Shown piece by piece: positions 37,490 to 47,813 of a stretch of 64,000 bases of DNA; the stretch's first letter is position 1, and every line of letters starts with the position of its first letter. The DNA is taken from assembly GCF_014218255.1 (NCBI RefSeq), contig NZ_AP021872.1, forward strand, positions 1,798,001 through 1,862,000, in the 5' to 3' direction. The notes beneath the pieces are model-generated. The model made no database searches. It was given only the letters and a program-made list of their open reading frames with translations, and was not told the DNA's origin. The position numbers and the translations under genes were made by a program. Origin of the DNA: Mycoavidus sp. B2-EB (lineage in GTDB: Bacteria > Pseudomonadota > Gammaproteobacteria > Burkholderiales > Burkholderiaceae).

Positions 37490-38266
37490 ATGCTAAGAAT
37501 TATTAGCGCCAACCTGAATGGTATTCGTTCAGCGGCCAAAAAAGGCTTTTTTGATTGGTTCGGCAAACAGCAAGCCGATATTGTTTGCGTACAAGAATTG
37601 AAAGCGCAGCAAGGCGATATGACGCCTGATTTTTTAGCCCCGCATGGTTATTTCAGTTGCTTTCAACATGCGCTTAAAAAAGGCTATAGCGGAGTGGGAC
37701 TCTATATGCGACATGAACCCGATGACTGCATTATCGGCTTTGGCAACCCTGAGTTCGATGCTGAAGGACGCTATGTCGAAATTCGCTACGGCAAGCTGTC
37801 AGTCATCTCTGTTTATGCGCCTTCCGGCTCCAGTTCAAATGAACGGCAGCAGGCAAAATATCGTTTTATGGAAGCCTTTATGCCGCATTTAATTGAATTA
37901 AAACAGCAACGCGAAGTCATTCTATGCGGCGATATTAATATCGCACATAAAGAAATTGATATTAAGAACTGGAAAGGTAATCTAAAAAACTCGGGTTTTC
38001 TACCTGAAGAGCGCGCCTGGTTGACTCAGCTTTTTGATGAAATCGATTATGTAGATGTTTTTCGCCAGCTTGATCCACGTGCAGATCAATATACTTGGTG
38101 GAGTAACCGCGGACAAGCTTATGCAAAAAATGTCGGGTGGCGCATTGATTATCAGATCGCCACTCCAGCCATTGCTGCACAGGCGCTCAGCACTTCAATT
38201 TTTAAAGAAATCAAATTCAGCGATCATGCCCCGCTGACAATCGATTATGCTCACTCGCTAAAGTAG
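37490..38266 (+). CDS. xthA: Exodeoxyribonuclease III (AP endonuclease)
   Basis: A 258-residue Mg-dependent DNA-repair nuclease. Motifs are ISANLNGIRSA, CVQELKAQ, GYSGVGLYMR, LCGDINIAHKEIDIKN, WWSNRGQAYAKNVGWRIDYQIA and FSDHAPLTIDY. Metal ligands (N, E, D, N, D, H) are in place. It follows gatB by about 65 bp; the order gatCAB then exonuclease III is common in Burkholderia. Confidence 0.95.
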   Translation: MLRIISANLNGIRSAAKKGFFDWFGKQQADIVCVQELKAQQGDMTPDFLAPHGYFSCFQHALKKGYSGVGLYMRHEPDDCIIGFGNPEFDAEGRYVEIRYGKLSVISVYAPSGSSSNERQQAKYRFMEAFMPHLIELKQQREVILCGDINIAHKEIDIKNWKGNLKNSGFLPEERAWLTQLFDEIDYVDVFRQLDPRADQYTWWSNRGQAYAKNVGWRIDYQIATPAIAAQALSTSIFKEIKFSDHAPLTIDYAHSLK

Positions 38267-38318
38267 TCCAAACTTAGGATAAGGAAAGGCTAAACGGAGA
38301 GAACGAAAATTTAGGAAA

Positions 38319-38340
38319 ACGAGTCAGCTCGTCTTCTTTC
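38319..38340 (+). terminator. Possible terminator after xthA
   Basis: ACGAG-TCAG-CTCGT (38319-38332) is followed by the pyrimidine-rich CTTCTTTC. The stem is short, so the call is weak. Confidence 0.35.
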
Positions 38341-38418
38341 CCCAGGGCGATCGCGCTATAAAAAACCTTGCAAATAATTAGCCCCCGAAAAGCCTATAAA
38401 GACCAACCTTATTAAAGT

Positions 38419-38444
38419 AATAACTGAATATTCACTCAGTTATT
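38419..38444. terminator. Stem-loop between convergent xthA and the GDPD-like gene
   Basis: AATAACTGA and TCAGTTATT pair exactly (9 bp) around an 8-nt loop. It lies about 30 bp past the end of the minus-strand gene and 150 bp past xthA, so it could stop transcripts from either side; the minus-strand side is followed by ACTTT. Confidence 0.5.
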
Positions 38445-38476
38445 CTGAGAGAAAAATATTGGAATTTCGCCCGTGG

Positions 38477-39472
38477 TTAGTGCATAACAGTTGCTTTCTT
38501 TGCAGTTGCATCGCACTGTAATGGCTTATAGCTTAACTCAGCTTTGATCGCCATCATCTTCCGCGGCGAATCCGATAATACGGCATCCAAGCCGAGACAC
38601 GCTGCAGTTCGGTAGTCGAGCGCATTATTTACCGAAAATGCGAGGATCTTCACTGATGTATTCTGATGACGGAAGCAGGTGACTGTCGCAGGTGTCCACA
38701 TAGTCGCATTAACTTGCGAGATACCTTCGCCAAGGGTGAAATTTTCCGTCACTGCTAGCTTCCGGTGCAATTCGAAACCCGTCCATACAGACGTAAACGG
38801 TACGCTTTTACAGTCTTCATTGAGTAAAATCTTTATTAGCCGGCTGCGCGTCGCATCGCGCGATTCGAATAACTGGGCTTGTGGATAGCTGCTGAAAACC
38901 TGTTGATACGCGGCCTCGGTTGAATAAATTAATACATGTGGCCATGCGTTCTCGTCGCTCAGCACCTGCGCCACCGCACGTGCCTGTGGCTCAGCGGGTA
39001 GGGCCTTCATATCAAGCACTACTGGCATACCAACTGGTAACGTGCGCAAAGCATCGCGTAGTGTTGGGATGCCAATCGGACGGTCACAATATGGATAGTG
39101 TCCATTCTCGTCCTTGAAATTCCATCCGACATTCATCCGTGCCAATTCGGCCGCTGTGTAATGTGCGACTGGGCCAGACGCATTTGTCAATGAAGCGAGG
39201 TCAGCAGGGCGATATAGTATCGGCACACCATCTTTGCTCAACTGCACAGTGAGCCACATCCCATCTGCACCGTGCGCAACCGCGAGCCTAATCGCTTCAA
39301 GCGTATTCTCTGGCGCGTCGCCAGCGCCGCCGCGATGCGCAACAACCTGCGGTAACGCAATAGCGTTCGCGCTCGGTGTAACCAGTTCGCTCGAGCAGGC
39401 CGCTAGCAAACAGAAGATCGTCAACGCAAATACAAAACAAACATGACATTTTCTCAAAAATCTAAGGTGCAT
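38477..39472 (-). CDS. GDPD-like lipoprotein with altered active site
   Basis: A TIM-barrel protein of the glycerophosphodiester phosphodiesterase superfamily. A lipoprotein signal (hydrophobic stretch then LLAACS) places it in the envelope. The N-terminal catalytic motif is kept (VVAHRGGAGDAPENTLEA). The next metal/catalytic motif, normally E-x-D...H-D, reads MWLTVQLSKDGVPILYRPAD, so the Glu, Asp and His are replaced by Trp, Thr and Arg. The enzyme may be inactive or act on something else; similar proteins may form a subfamily in Burkholderia. I chose ATG 39472, which gives a normal signal; ATG 39502 is also possible. Confidence 0.78.
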   Translation of the reverse strand: MHLRFLRKCHVCFVFALTIFCLLAACSSELVTPSANAIALPQVVAHRGGAGDAPENTLEAIRLAVAHGADGMWLTVQLSKDGVPILYRPADLASLTNASGPVAHYTAAELARMNVGWNFKDENGHYPYCDRPIGIPTLRDALRTLPVGMPVVLDMKALPAEPQARAVAQVLSDENAWPHVLIYSTEAAYQQVFSSYPQAQLFESRDATRSRLIKILLNEDCKSVPFTSVWTGFELHRKLAVTENFTLGEGISQVNATMWTPATVTCFRHQNTSVKILAFSVNNALDYRTAACLGLDAVLSDSPRKMMAIKAELSYKPLQCDATAKKATVMH

Positions 39473-39708
39473 TTTGTTTTTCCAGTCAAGTAATCTTTTC
39501 ATAATTTCAAGGAGTTCATAATGACTGAACCCAGAGCGCTGTAGAATGCGCGACTTATTATGTGTTTTGCGACCAGAGATCGGCCAACATCGCAAAACAT
39601 TCTACGCTCTCTAAAAATCCCACTCCTTACTTTTTTTGGACATAAATGCAGCGCTTTTATAGCGTAATCGCAGTGCTTCTTCCCCCCTTACGCATTAAGT
39701 CGGCGGGG

Positions 39709-40548
39709 TCAGGGGCGAGACTTAACTTTACCCGCGGCTTTATAGGGCGCCAGCGTCTCAACTGTTTTGCCAAGCGCTTTTGCGTAAAGTGGCAATAAAT
39801 CAGAGATACGCATGCTGAGTTCCTCTACGCGCCGCCCAATGAACGGATGTATTTTGGCGTATTCCAGGGGCTTAGCCCGATCGATGACGGCGACCCGATC
39901 CCAGAGTGAGATAGCCGCACGTGGATCATACCCGGCGCGAGCAGCAATATCGTTACCAATCACATCTGCTTCAGCCTCATCCTCTCGCGTATAAGGAATA
40001 GCCGGTCGCAGATTAGCCAGATCGCTGGCATGTCCGCGTAGCGCGTGAGCAATTTCGTGAGCAAGCAACACGGCCATTTCATGGTCATTAAGCTGCAGCT
40101 GATTAAATATTCCGCTATCAATCAAGATTTTACCGCCCGGCAAGCAATAAGCATCGGCACGCGCGCGGCGAATGACTTGCACTTCCCATTGCCAATTTCG
40201 TACTCGTTCATTCCATCTAAAAGTGTATGGGATCAGTTTATCTAAAATCGCCTGCACACGCTGCACGCGCCCATCGGTTGGCGCCAGCAAGCGTTTCTGA
40301 CGCTGAGCCTTAGCGATAAATTGTTTGTATGCCTCCTGCGCTTGCAGCTCTAACGTATCGACTGGAGCCGTATCAAGCGCGGCTATCGCATTATTTTGTT
40401 GAGAGGGCGAAGACACCGTGGGGCTTTCTTTATTTTCATCTGCATATGCAGAGCGTAAAGTAGCCCCCACTACGCCCATGCCAATACAAATAGAAATACC
40501 GAAAGAAAAAACTTGCTGTAGCATCGCGCACCCACTCCCGTTTGACAT
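39709..40548 (-). CDS. M48-family periplasmic metalloprotease
   Basis: A zinc peptidase with the HEIAH motif (VLLAHEIAHALRGHASD) and the third ligand in the EDEAEADVIG segment. The N-terminus is a signal peptide (FSFGISICIGMGVVGATL, then AYADE). It resembles YggG/LoiP-type proteins involved in envelope protein quality control. The frame can be read back to 40644 inside ampG, but the start is ATG 40548 or, with a GGGAG ribosome site, ATG 40524. It directly follows ampG. Confidence 0.87.
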   Translation of the reverse strand: MSNGSGCAMLQQVFSFGISICIGMGVVGATLRSAYADENKESPTVSSPSQQNNAIAALDTAPVDTLELQAQEAYKQFIAKAQRQKRLLAPTDGRVQRVQAILDKLIPYTFRWNERVRNWQWEVQVIRRARADAYCLPGGKILIDSGIFNQLQLNDHEMAVLLAHEIAHALRGHASDLANLRPAIPYTREDEAEADVIGNDIAARAGYDPRAAISLWDRVAVIDRAKPLEYAKIHPFIGRRVEELSMRISDLLPLYAKALGKTVETLAPYKAAGKVKSRP

Positions 40549-40556
40549 CCTGTAAC

Positions 40557-41822
40557 TCAGCTCATTTTGGTTGGCTCTTGCCGCGCCTTCCACGGCGCAA
40601 TCCAGGGTAACAATAACATGCCAGGCAAAGCCAGCGCCATGCATACAAAAAAGAACTCAAACCAGCCCACCTGTTCAACAATATAACCCGCGCCCGCATT
40701 AGCAAAAGTGCGAGGTACGGCGGATAAGCTGGTGAACAAAGCAAATTGGGTCGCCGTATAACGTGGATTCGTAGTCTGCGCGATATACGCAATAAACGCG
40801 GCAGTACCAAGCCCCGTCGCAAACATTTCACCACCAATTACAAGCGCCAGCCAAAGCTCCACTGGCCCTATATACGCAAGCCAAGCAAAGCCTAAGATAG
40901 CCACCATTTGAGCCACGCCAAAAAGCCATAAGCCACGCGCAATGCCAAGCTGCATAAGGAGCACGCCACCTACGACGCCTCCCCCAATACTGGCCCAGAG
41001 CCCAACCGTCTTAGCAATCACCCCGATTTCGGTTCTAGTAAACCCCAAATCAAGATAAAAAGCCGTCGCTAGCGAAGTTGCCATACTATCGCCGAGCTTA
41101 TATAAAAATATAAAAGCTAAAACCAACAAAGCATGCCGCCAACCATTACGCTTCATAAACTCTTGGAAAGGCAACACAACCGCATCTCGCAAGGTTTTAG
41201 GTGGCGCCACGTGCACCGTAGGTTCACGCACCACTAACGCCAAAATGATGCCAGGCAACATAAAGGCCGCCGTGATTAGAAACACGGTTGACCATTGAAT
41301 ATGATCTGACAAAATCAGCGCTAGCGCACCTGGCACTAGACTTGAGATTTTATACGCATTGACATGAATCGCAGTCCCTAGTCCCTGTTCATGATCATTT
41401 AATAACTCGCGCCGATAAGCATCTAGGACAATATCCAAACTCGCGCTAAAAAAAGCCAGCGCGGCGGCCAGTACAGCCACGACCCATAAGGTATCGCGTG
41501 GTGAAATAAAGCCGAGTGCAGCAATCAGGCCTGCCACCCCTAATTGGGTGCAGAGCATCCAGGCCCGCCGCCGCCCTAATCGCACCCCTAGCAACTGAGG
41601 GCTAAAGCGGTCCATGATAGGCGCCCAGATAAACTTCCACGTGTATGGAAATTGAATCAGAGCAAACAGCCCAATCGACTCCAAATCTACTTTTTCAGAA
41701 CGTAGCCAGGCTTGCACCAGGTTGAGCAAAACGAAAAGCGGCAGACCCGAGGTAAAGCCTAAGAAAAAGCAAATCAACATGCGCATGTTGAAATAGGCAT
41801 GCCAGCCGTGTTTAAGCCTCAT
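40557..41822 (-). CDS. ampG: Muropeptide permease AmpG
   Basis: A major-facilitator protein of 421 residues with about twelve spans that imports GlcNAc-anhydroMurNAc peptides for wall recycling. Family motifs are FTSGLPLFVLLNLVQAWLRSE, GLFALIQFPYTWKFIWAPIMDRF, GRRRAWM and the later segments LALVIGGEMFATGLGTAAFIAYIAQTTN and YTATQFALFTSLSAVPRTF. It ends 9 bp before the protease gene. Confidence 0.93.
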   Translation of the reverse strand: MRLKHGWHAYFNMRMLICFFLGFTSGLPLFVLLNLVQAWLRSEKVDLESIGLFALIQFPYTWKFIWAPIMDRFSPQLLGVRLGRRRAWMLCTQLGVAGLIAALGFISPRDTLWVVAVLAAALAFFSASLDIVLDAYRRELLNDHEQGLGTAIHVNAYKISSLVPGALALILSDHIQWSTVFLITAAFMLPGIILALVVREPTVHVAPPKTLRDAVVLPFQEFMKRNGWRHALLVLAFIFLYKLGDSMATSLATAFYLDLGFTRTEIGVIAKTVGLWASIGGGVVGGVLLMQLGIARGLWLFGVAQMVAILGFAWLAYIGPVELWLALVIGGEMFATGLGTAAFIAYIAQTTNPRYTATQFALFTSLSAVPRTFANAGAGYIVEQVGWFEFFFVCMALALPGMLLLPWIAPWKARQEPTKMS

Positions 41823-41881
41823 ATAAGAACCTATATTTCAGTTTGTGACGGCGATTCCTAGCCTACTAGACAAACCGCTAT

Positions 41882-42520
41882 TTATCTATAGCGCTTAACA
41901 CGATAAACCGCAAGGCTACCACGCCAATTTTGGCCCCAATCTATAACCCGCCCTTGATGCAGGACCACACGGTCAATAATTTGAATGCCCGCAGCATGCG
42001 CGTGAGCATCAAAATCATGGATCGTTAATACTCGAACATTAGGCGTATTGTGCCATTGATAGGGTAGCGACTCTGACACCGGCATATATCCCCTCATAAC
42101 CGCCAAGCGATGCTGCCAATAACCAAAATTAGGGAATGAAATAATACATTCGCGCGCAACCCGCACAGTCTCCGATAGAATTTCAGCGGTGCGATGAATA
42201 GTCTGTAAGGTTTGTGACAAAATTGCGTAATCAAAACTTTGATCTTCAAATAAACGCAACCCTCTCTCAAGGTCTTGCTGAATCACATTGACGCCCTTTT
42301 GCACGCAAGCCACCACGCCTTTCTCATCAATTTCAATGCCAAAACCACGCACTTCTAGTTCGCTGCTTAATAAAGCGAGCAATGAACCATCTCCACAGCC
42401 CAAATCAAGTACGCTTGAACGCGGCTCCACCCAGCGCGCAATCGCGCGGAAGTCATCTCGCGGTGTCAACGCGCTAAAAATCTGCGGATCAATCTGTGGT
42501 TTCAAAAGTGTCATGCGCAC
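41882..42520 (-). CDS. metW: Methionine biosynthesis protein MetW
   Basis: A methyltransferase-fold protein of 212 residues with [16 protein letters not shown] and [23 protein letters not shown]. MetW is found coupled to MetX in proteobacteria and is needed with it for acylation of homoserine. Its start overlaps the end of metX by 10 bp. Follows the order metX-metW-ampG. Confidence 0.93.
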   Translation of the reverse strand: MRMTLLKPQIDPQIFSALTPRDDFRAIARWVEPRSSVLDLGCGDGSLLALLSSELEVRGFGIEIDEKGVVACVQKGVNVIQQDLERGLRLFEDQSFDYAILSQTLQTIHRTAEILSETVRVARECIISFPNFGYWQHRLAVMRGYMPVSESLPYQWHNTPNVRVLTIHDFDAHAHAAGIQIIDRVVLHQGRVIDWGQNWRGSLAVYRVKRYR

Positions 42521-43650
42521 TCCTGAACGATGCGCGTATAGTACGCCCGTACTAAATTATGATACCGCTCATCGGCCAGCAAAAATGCATCGTGTCCATG
42601 CGGTGCATTAATTTCTGCATAAGTCACCGCACGTTTATGCTCAAGTAATGCTTTGACTAATTCTTGGGAACGGGCCGGTGGAAAACGCCAATCTGTGGTA
42701 AACGATACCACCAGATAGTTTGCGCGAGTGTTCGCCAATGCAGCAGATAGGTCACCGGCATACGCCTGGGCCGGATCAAAATAATCCAGCGCGCGGGTTG
42801 CTAAGAGATAAGTATTCGCGTCAAAATATTCAGCGAATTTAGCGCCTTGATAGCGTAGGTAGGATTCAACCTCAAACTCAATATCGAAATTAAAATTGTA
42901 TGTATTTTTCCCCTGGCTAAAGCGCGCCCGCCCGAATTTAGCCGCCATATCTTCATCAGATAAATACGTAATATGACCGATCATCCGGGCCAAACGCAAT
43001 CCTATACGGGGCTTTACACCATGGGTGTAATAATCCCCACCATGAAAGTCTGGATCAGACAAAATGGCAGAACGAGCAACTTCATTAAAAGCGATATTTT
43101 GCGCAGATAATTTGGGGGTAGAGGCAATCGCCAGGCAATGCGCAACGCGCTCCGGATACATAATACTCCAAGCTAAAGCCTGCATCCCACCAAGGCTGCC
43201 GCCCATGACCGCGGCAAAACGCTCAATGCCCAGCGCATCAGCCACGCGCGCTTGAGCATTCACCCAATCCTCAACCGTCACAACGGGAAAACGTGCGCCA
43301 TATGGGCGGCCCGTTGCCGGATCTAAGCTCATCGGTCCAGTTGAACCAAAACACGAGCCAAGATTATTAATGCCAATAATGAAAAAATGCCGCGTATCCA
43401 GCGGCTTGCCGGGCCCAACCATATTGTCCCACCAGCCCTGGCTCTGCGGCTCATGCAAATAGTGCCCGGCAACATGATGGGAAGCGTTCAATGCATGACA
43501 AATCAGGACCGCATTTGAACCTTGCGCATTCAATACCCCGTAAGTTTCAACCATCAAGTCATAATCAACTAGCGACTGCCCGCTTTGCAGCAAGAGCGGC
43601 GCAGAAAAATGCATTTTTTTCGCTGTGACAATACCAATCGATGATTCCAT
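42511..43650 (-). CDS. metX: Homoserine O-acyltransferase MetX
   Basis: An alpha/beta hydrolase of 379 residues that activates homoserine in methionine synthesis. The nucleophile motif is [12 protein letters not shown]; Asp and His lie in FTTDWRFPP and [16 protein letters not shown] and [11 protein letters not shown] also fit. Family work suggests that many Burkholderia enzymes use succinyl-CoA rather than acetyl-CoA, so the acyl donor is left open. Confidence 0.94.
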   Translation of the reverse strand: MESSIGIVTAKKMHFSAPLLLQSGQSLVDYDLMVETYGVLNAQGSNAVLICHALNASHHVAGHYLHEPQSQGWWDNMVGPGKPLDTRHFFIIGINNLGSCFGSTGPMSLDPATGRPYGARFPVVTVEDWVNAQARVADALGIERFAAVMGGSLGGMQALAWSIMYPERVAHCLAIASTPKLSAQNIAFNEVARSAILSDPDFHGGDYYTHGVKPRIGLRLARMIGHITYLSDEDMAAKFGRARFSQGKNTYNFNFDIEFEVESYLRYQGAKFAEYFDANTYLLATRALDYFDPAQAYAGDLSAALANTRANYLVVSFTTDWRFPPARSQELVKALLEHKRAVTYAEINAPHGHDAFLLADERYHNLVRAYYTRIVQECA

Positions 43651-43730
43651 ACTGGGCGAGATAGGCCACCTAATGTAAAAGAGGATTAGAAAAATTCACA
43701 GCACTTAGGCTGCTGATTGCTTTAAGCAAT

Positions 43731-44630
43731 TTAATGCGAACGAATTACCGTGCCAAGCGATTGCTCAGTCAAGATCTCGAGCAGTAATGAATGCTCGATG
43801 CGACCATCCATAATGTGCACCGCAGGTATACCACTTTTAGCGGCCTCAAGCGCAGCTCTGATTTTGGGCAACATGCCGCCGGAAATCGCACCATCAGCAA
43901 AGAGCGCATCGATTTGGCTCGCGCTTAAATCCGCCAACAACTCACCGTGTTTATCCATCACGCCAGCAATGTTTGTCATGATCAATAATTTTTCAGCGTT
44001 CAGAATCGTAGCAAGCTTGCTGGCAACCCAATCTGCATTTAAATTATAAGAGGCACCCTCATCATCAAAGCCAATCGGTGAGATCACTGGAATAAAGGCG
44101 CCGCTTTGTAAAGCCTTAACCACGGCAGGATTAATTACTTCGATCTCACCGACTTGGCCCACATCTAAGAATTTGCCCGCGCGCTCCTGATCTGGCGTTA
44201 ACATCCGGCGCGCTCGAATGAGCCCTCCGTCTTTGCCAGTCAAGCCAACTGCTTGGCCGCCATAATGGTTAATTAATGAGACGATTTCTTGCTGAATCTC
44301 ACCCGCCAATACCCATTCGACGACACTCATTGTCTCCGCATCAGTCACCCGAATACCTTGCACAAAAATTCTTTGTTTGCCAACTCTTTGCAAAGCTCGA
44401 TCGATTTGCGGCCCGCCACCGTGAACTAAGACTAAATTAATGCCTAACAGTTTGAGCAATACAGCATCACGTGCAAAACCTTGTTTTAGCTGTTGTTCAG
44501 TCATTGCGTTACCGCCATATTTAACCACCACGGTTTTACCGTGATAGCGCTGAATATGGGGCAACGCCTCTGCAAGAATATGGGTCTTTAATTCATTCGA
44601 GATTAAGGATAGGTCCAATTTTGGGGACAT
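43731..44630 (-). CDS. argB: Acetylglutamate kinase ArgB
   Basis: The second step of arginine synthesis. Motifs are [11 protein letters not shown] (N-terminal ATP site), [10 protein letters not shown] (substrate loop), [10 protein letters not shown] and [11 protein letters not shown] chose ATG 44630 ([15 protein letters not shown]); the longer frame to 44681 has a non-family N-terminus. It lies 56 bp after hslU, as in other Burkholderiaceae. Confidence 0.95.
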   Translation of the reverse strand: MSPKLDLSLISNELKTHILAEALPHIQRYHGKTVVVKYGGNAMTEQQLKQGFARDAVLLKLLGINLVLVHGGGPQIDRALQRVGKQRIFVQGIRVTDAETMSVVEWVLAGEIQQEIVSLINHYGGQAVGLTGKDGGLIRARRMLTPDQERAGKFLDVGQVGEIEVINPAVVKALQSGAFIPVISPIGFDDEGASYNLNADWVASKLATILNAEKLLIMTNIAGVMDKHGELLADLSASQIDALFADGAISGGMLPKIRAALEAAKSGIPAVHIMDGRIEHSLLLEILTEQSLGTVIRSH

Positions 44631-44686
44631 AGCGGTAGTCACTGAGCAGTAGGTGTTGTAATACGCACAAGTTTCAAGCAATGCGC

Positions 44687-46069
44687 TTACAGAATATAGC
44701 GGGACAAATCTTCATTTTTAGCGACATCATTTAGCGCCGCGTCCACATAAGCCGCATCAATTTTAACTTGCTGCGGGCCTTGACTGCCAGCGACAAACGC
44801 GACTTCCTCGAGTAATTTTTCAATTACCGTATAAAGGCGGCGCGCACCAATATTCTCCGTTTTTTCATTCACTGAGAAAGCAATTTCCGCCAAGCGACGA
44901 ATTCCATCTTTAACAAAATTCAGTTTGACTCCATCCGTCTCTAAAAGCGCTTGATATTGCTTTACTAGACTTGCATCAGTGCCATTCAAGATGGCTTCGA
45001 AGTCTTCAACGGACAGCGAATCAAGCTCAACTCGGATTGGAAAACGCCCCTGTAACTCAGGGATTAAATCGCTGGGTTTAGACAAATGAAAAGCCCCACA
45101 TGCGATAAACAAAATATGGTCGGTTTTAACCATCCCATATTTGGTGCTAACCGTCGTGCCTTCAACCAATGGCAATAAATCACGCTGTACGCCTTGGCGC
45201 GACACTTCAGCCCCACTCGCCTCGCTACGTGAGGCAATTTTGTCAATTTCATCCAGAAAGATGATGCCGTTTTGTTCAACACTTTGCACAGCTTGGGATT
45301 TAATGTCATCGTCATTCAGCATTTTTGCCGCTTCTTCATCGGTCAAAAGCTTCATGGCTTCTTTAATGCTGACTTTGCGCCGCGTCTTACGCCCACTTCC
45401 CATACTTGAGAGCATACTGCGGATTTGCTCAGTCATCTCTTCCATCCCAGCCGGGCCCATAATATCCATCGTGGCGGCTGACGACTCTAAATCTAGATCG
45501 ATTTCTTTATCATTGAGTTTGCCCTCACGCAAACGCTTACGAAAGGTTTGGCGCGTTGCATTTTCTTCCTTATCGTGACTAACTTTGCTATCCGTTGCTT
45601 GATTTTCTGACTCTGCCGCGGCTTCATGCGATACGTTTACGGACGGCGTACGAGGAGTCGGCAATAAAATGTCAAGGATTCGCTCCTCAGCAAAATCTTC
45701 TGCTTTGGTACGCACCTTATGCATTTCAGATTCACGCGTTTGCTTAACCGCAATTTCGATTAAATCACGCACAATACTATCTACATCGCGGCCGACATAA
45801 CCCACTTCGGTAAATTTAGTCACCTCGACTTTGATAAAAGGCGCCTCGGCTAACTTTGCTAGACGCCGAGCAATTTCTGTCTTGCCCACGCCAGTTGGGC
45901 CAATCATCAAAATATTTTTGGGGGTAATTTCTTGGCGCAATGGCTCAGCCACCTGCCGCCTACGCCAGCGGTTGCGTAGCGCAACCGCTACAGCGCGCTT
46001 AGCTTTTTCCTGGCCAATAATATGTTTCTTCAGTTCCGAGACAATTTCGGCGGGGGTCATATTGCTCAT
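44687..46069 (-). CDS. hslU: HslU, ATPase subunit of the HslVU protease
   Basis: A AAA+ unfoldase of 460 residues that feeds proteins to HslV. Walker A is [14 protein letters not shown], Walker B is [11 protein letters not shown], sensor motif GRFPIRVEL, and the C-terminal EDLSRYIL docks into HslV. The GYVGRD pore loop is present. Start ATG 46069 ([10 protein letters not shown]), 10 bp after hslV; the longer frame to 46249 overlaps hslV and is not real. Confidence 0.96.
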   Translation of the reverse strand: MSNMTPAEIVSELKKHIIGQEKAKRAVAVALRNRWRRRQVAEPLRQEITPKNILMIGPTGVGKTEIARRLAKLAEAPFIKVEVTKFTEVGYVGRDVDSIVRDLIEIAVKQTRESEMHKVRTKAEDFAEERILDILLPTPRTPSVNVSHEAAAESENQATDSKVSHDKEENATRQTFRKRLREGKLNDKEIDLDLESSAATMDIMGPAGMEEMTEQIRSMLSSMGSGRKTRRKVSIKEAMKLLTDEEAAKMLNDDDIKSQAVQSVEQNGIIFLDEIDKIASRSEASGAEVSRQGVQRDLLPLVEGTTVSTKYGMVKTDHILFIACGAFHLSKPSDLIPELQGRFPIRVELDSLSVEDFEAILNGTDASLVKQYQALLETDGVKLNFVKDGIRRLAEIAFSVNEKTENIGARRLYTVIEKLLEEVAFVAGSQGPQQVKIDAAYVDAALNDVAKNEDLSRYIL

Positions 46070-46079
46070 ATCAAAATGC

Positions 46080-46616
46080 TCAATCGAGGGTCTCGATAAT
46101 AAGATTGTGGTTAGTATAAATACATAGATCGCCGGCAATGCCGAGCGATTTTTCAACGATGTCGCGTGGCGCAAGCTCCGTATTTTGCGCCAGCGCGCGC
46201 GCCGCTGCCTGCGCATAGGTTCCACCCGAACCAATTGCGCAAATACCATTTTCAGGGTCTAGCACGTCGCCATTGCCCGTTAGGATAAGCGTCGTTTCAG
46301 TATCAGCTGCGATCATCATTGCCTCCAAGCGGCGCAACATACGATCGGTACGCCAATCTTTAGCAAGTTCAACGGCAGCGCGCATTAAATGGCCCTGGTA
46401 TTTTTCGAGCTTCCCCTCAAAACGATCCAGCAACGAAAATGCGTCAGCTGTACCACCGGCAAAACCAACCAATACTTTATTGTTATAAATGCGCCGGATT
46501 TTTCTGGCACTGCCTTTCATAACCACATTGCCCAAAGTGACTTGCCCATCTCCACCGACAGCCACTTGCTTGCCGCGCCGCACCGAAACGATTGTGGTGC
46601 CATGATATTGTTCCAT
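46080..46616 (-). CDS. hslV: HslV, peptidase subunit of the HslVU protease
   Basis: A proteasome-like peptidase of 178 residues. The catalytic Thr follows the short propeptide MEQYHG (TTIVSVRRG). Further motifs are [18 protein letters not shown] and GICAIGSGG. The start is ATG 46616, with AAGGA six bases upstream; the longer frame to 46682 lacks family similarity. It forms an operon with hslU. Confidence 0.95.
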   Translation of the reverse strand: MEQYHGTTIVSVRRGKQVAVGGDGQVTLGNVVMKGSARKIRRIYNNKVLVGFAGGTADAFSLLDRFEGKLEKYQGHLMRAAVELAKDWRTDRMLRRLEAMMIAADTETTLILTGNGDVLDPENGICAIGSGGTYAQAAARALAQNTELAPRDIVEKSLGIAGDLCIYTNHNLIIETLD

Positions 46617-46828
46617 ATACATTCCTTCTGAAAACGCTACACCTCCAGCCGCCTGTAGCTCATAGCTAAACGATGGAACCAAGCGAGCTTATCTTAAGCG
46701 CGAATGCTTACTATATTTAAGGCATCATGCCAATTATCAAGAGCAACACAAAACACTTTTTGATACGCTATTTGTATGTTACTCGACGATTGGACGTAAA
46801 GGCGAGATGCGGCGTGCGCTAAATCTAA

Positions 46829-47248
46829 TTAATCACCAAAGAGTTTTTGACGCAGTTCGCGGCGCTCTTGCGCTTCAAGCGACAAGGTGGCGGTAGGTCG
46901 AGCCAGTAAACGCGCAAGGCCGATAGGTTCGCCCGTTTCTTCACACCAACCATATTCACCTGCCTCAATGCGCTTCAGCGATTGCTGAATTTTTTTGAGT
47001 AATTTCCTTTCTCGATCTCGAGTGCGCAACTCTAGCGCATGCTCCTCTTCGATAGTGGCGCGATCAGCCGGATCAGGCACAACCACTGTCTCACGCAAAT
47101 GCTCCGTAGTTTGTCCAGCGTTATGCAAAAGCTCCTCTTGCAATTGCTCGAGTCGACGTTTAAAAAACTCGAGCTGCGCTTCATTCATGTAATCCTTCTC
47201 GCCCATCTTCAGGATTTCAGCTTCTGTCAAAGATTTTTTTGTGCTCAT
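46829..47248 (-). CDS. dksA: RNA-polymerase-binding regulator DksA
   Basis: A 139-residue coiled-coil protein that binds the RNA polymerase secondary channel and acts with ppGpp. The coiled-coil tip carries the usual acidic pair (VPDPADRATIEEE), and the C-terminal globule has WCEETGEPIGLARLLARPTATLSLEAQERRELR. Only one of the four zinc-ligand cysteines of E. coli DksA is present, which is the usual form in many alpha- and beta-proteobacteria. It is on the same strand as hslV. Confidence 0.94.
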   Translation of the reverse strand: MSTKKSLTEAEILKMGEKDYMNEAQLEFFKRRLEQLQEELLHNAGQTTEHLRETVVVPDPADRATIEEEHALELRTRDRERKLLKKIQQSLKRIEAGEYGWCEETGEPIGLARLLARPTATLSLEAQERRELRQKLFGD

Positions 47249-47417
47249 TTAGCGGGTGCTTTCGATAGTAATACGATGTAAATCATGGCCCACCTGCCCG
47301 GCGCCATGCACAAAAACGAGTAGACTGCGGCAGTTTTTCGGCAGAGTGTCGCATATTGCACAGCGCACATCGCGACAAGGCGCTTGCCATTCTACCTCAA
47401 CTTTTACTCTCGTTTGT

Positions 47418-47792
47418 TCATTTTGGCGGCGCTCCCGCTAATACCCAAGCAACGATCGTTTGCGCATCTGTTTCGCTCAAACGCGGATGGGATGGCATGG
47501 GAACCGCGCCCCATGCCCCCGCGCCACCTTTTTTAATTTTTTCAACTAATTGCGCTAATGCCTCAGGTTTATCCTTGTATTTAGCCGCTACCGCTAAATA
47601 AGAAGGCCCAATTCTTTTTTGGTCGGTCGTATGACAACTCATGCATGCATTACGCCGAATTAATAATTGCGCCTGCGCTGCATCGGTTGCATATACTGCG
47701 TGACTACTCACCGCACAGGTGGCGACGCTCAACCAAAGTGCCACTGTGCGTATGACCTGACGCAGAATTTTATTTAATTTACCAACCCGCAT
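47418..47792 (-). CDS. Small class I cytochrome c
   Basis: A 124-residue periplasmic protein with a signal peptide (TVALWLSVATCAVSSHA). One heme-binding motif CMSCH is at about 54-58, with IGPSYLAVAAKYK and the axial Met in AVPMPSH. It resembles cytochrome c551/c552 electron carriers of beta-proteobacteria. It follows the BON-domain gene on the same strand, 21 bp apart. Confidence 0.92.
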   Translation of the reverse strand: MRVGKLNKILRQVIRTVALWLSVATCAVSSHAVYATDAAQAQLLIRRNACMSCHTTDQKRIGPSYLAVAAKYKDKPEALAQLVEKIKKGGAGAWGAVPMPSHPRLSETDAQTIVAWVLAGAPPK

Positions 47793-47813
47793 TTCGTTCT
47801 AAATAAGCCTTGG

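Noticed and set aside
46070-46249. N-terminal extension of hslU
   Set aside because: It overlaps hslV and has no family similarity; ATG 46069 fits all HslU proteins.
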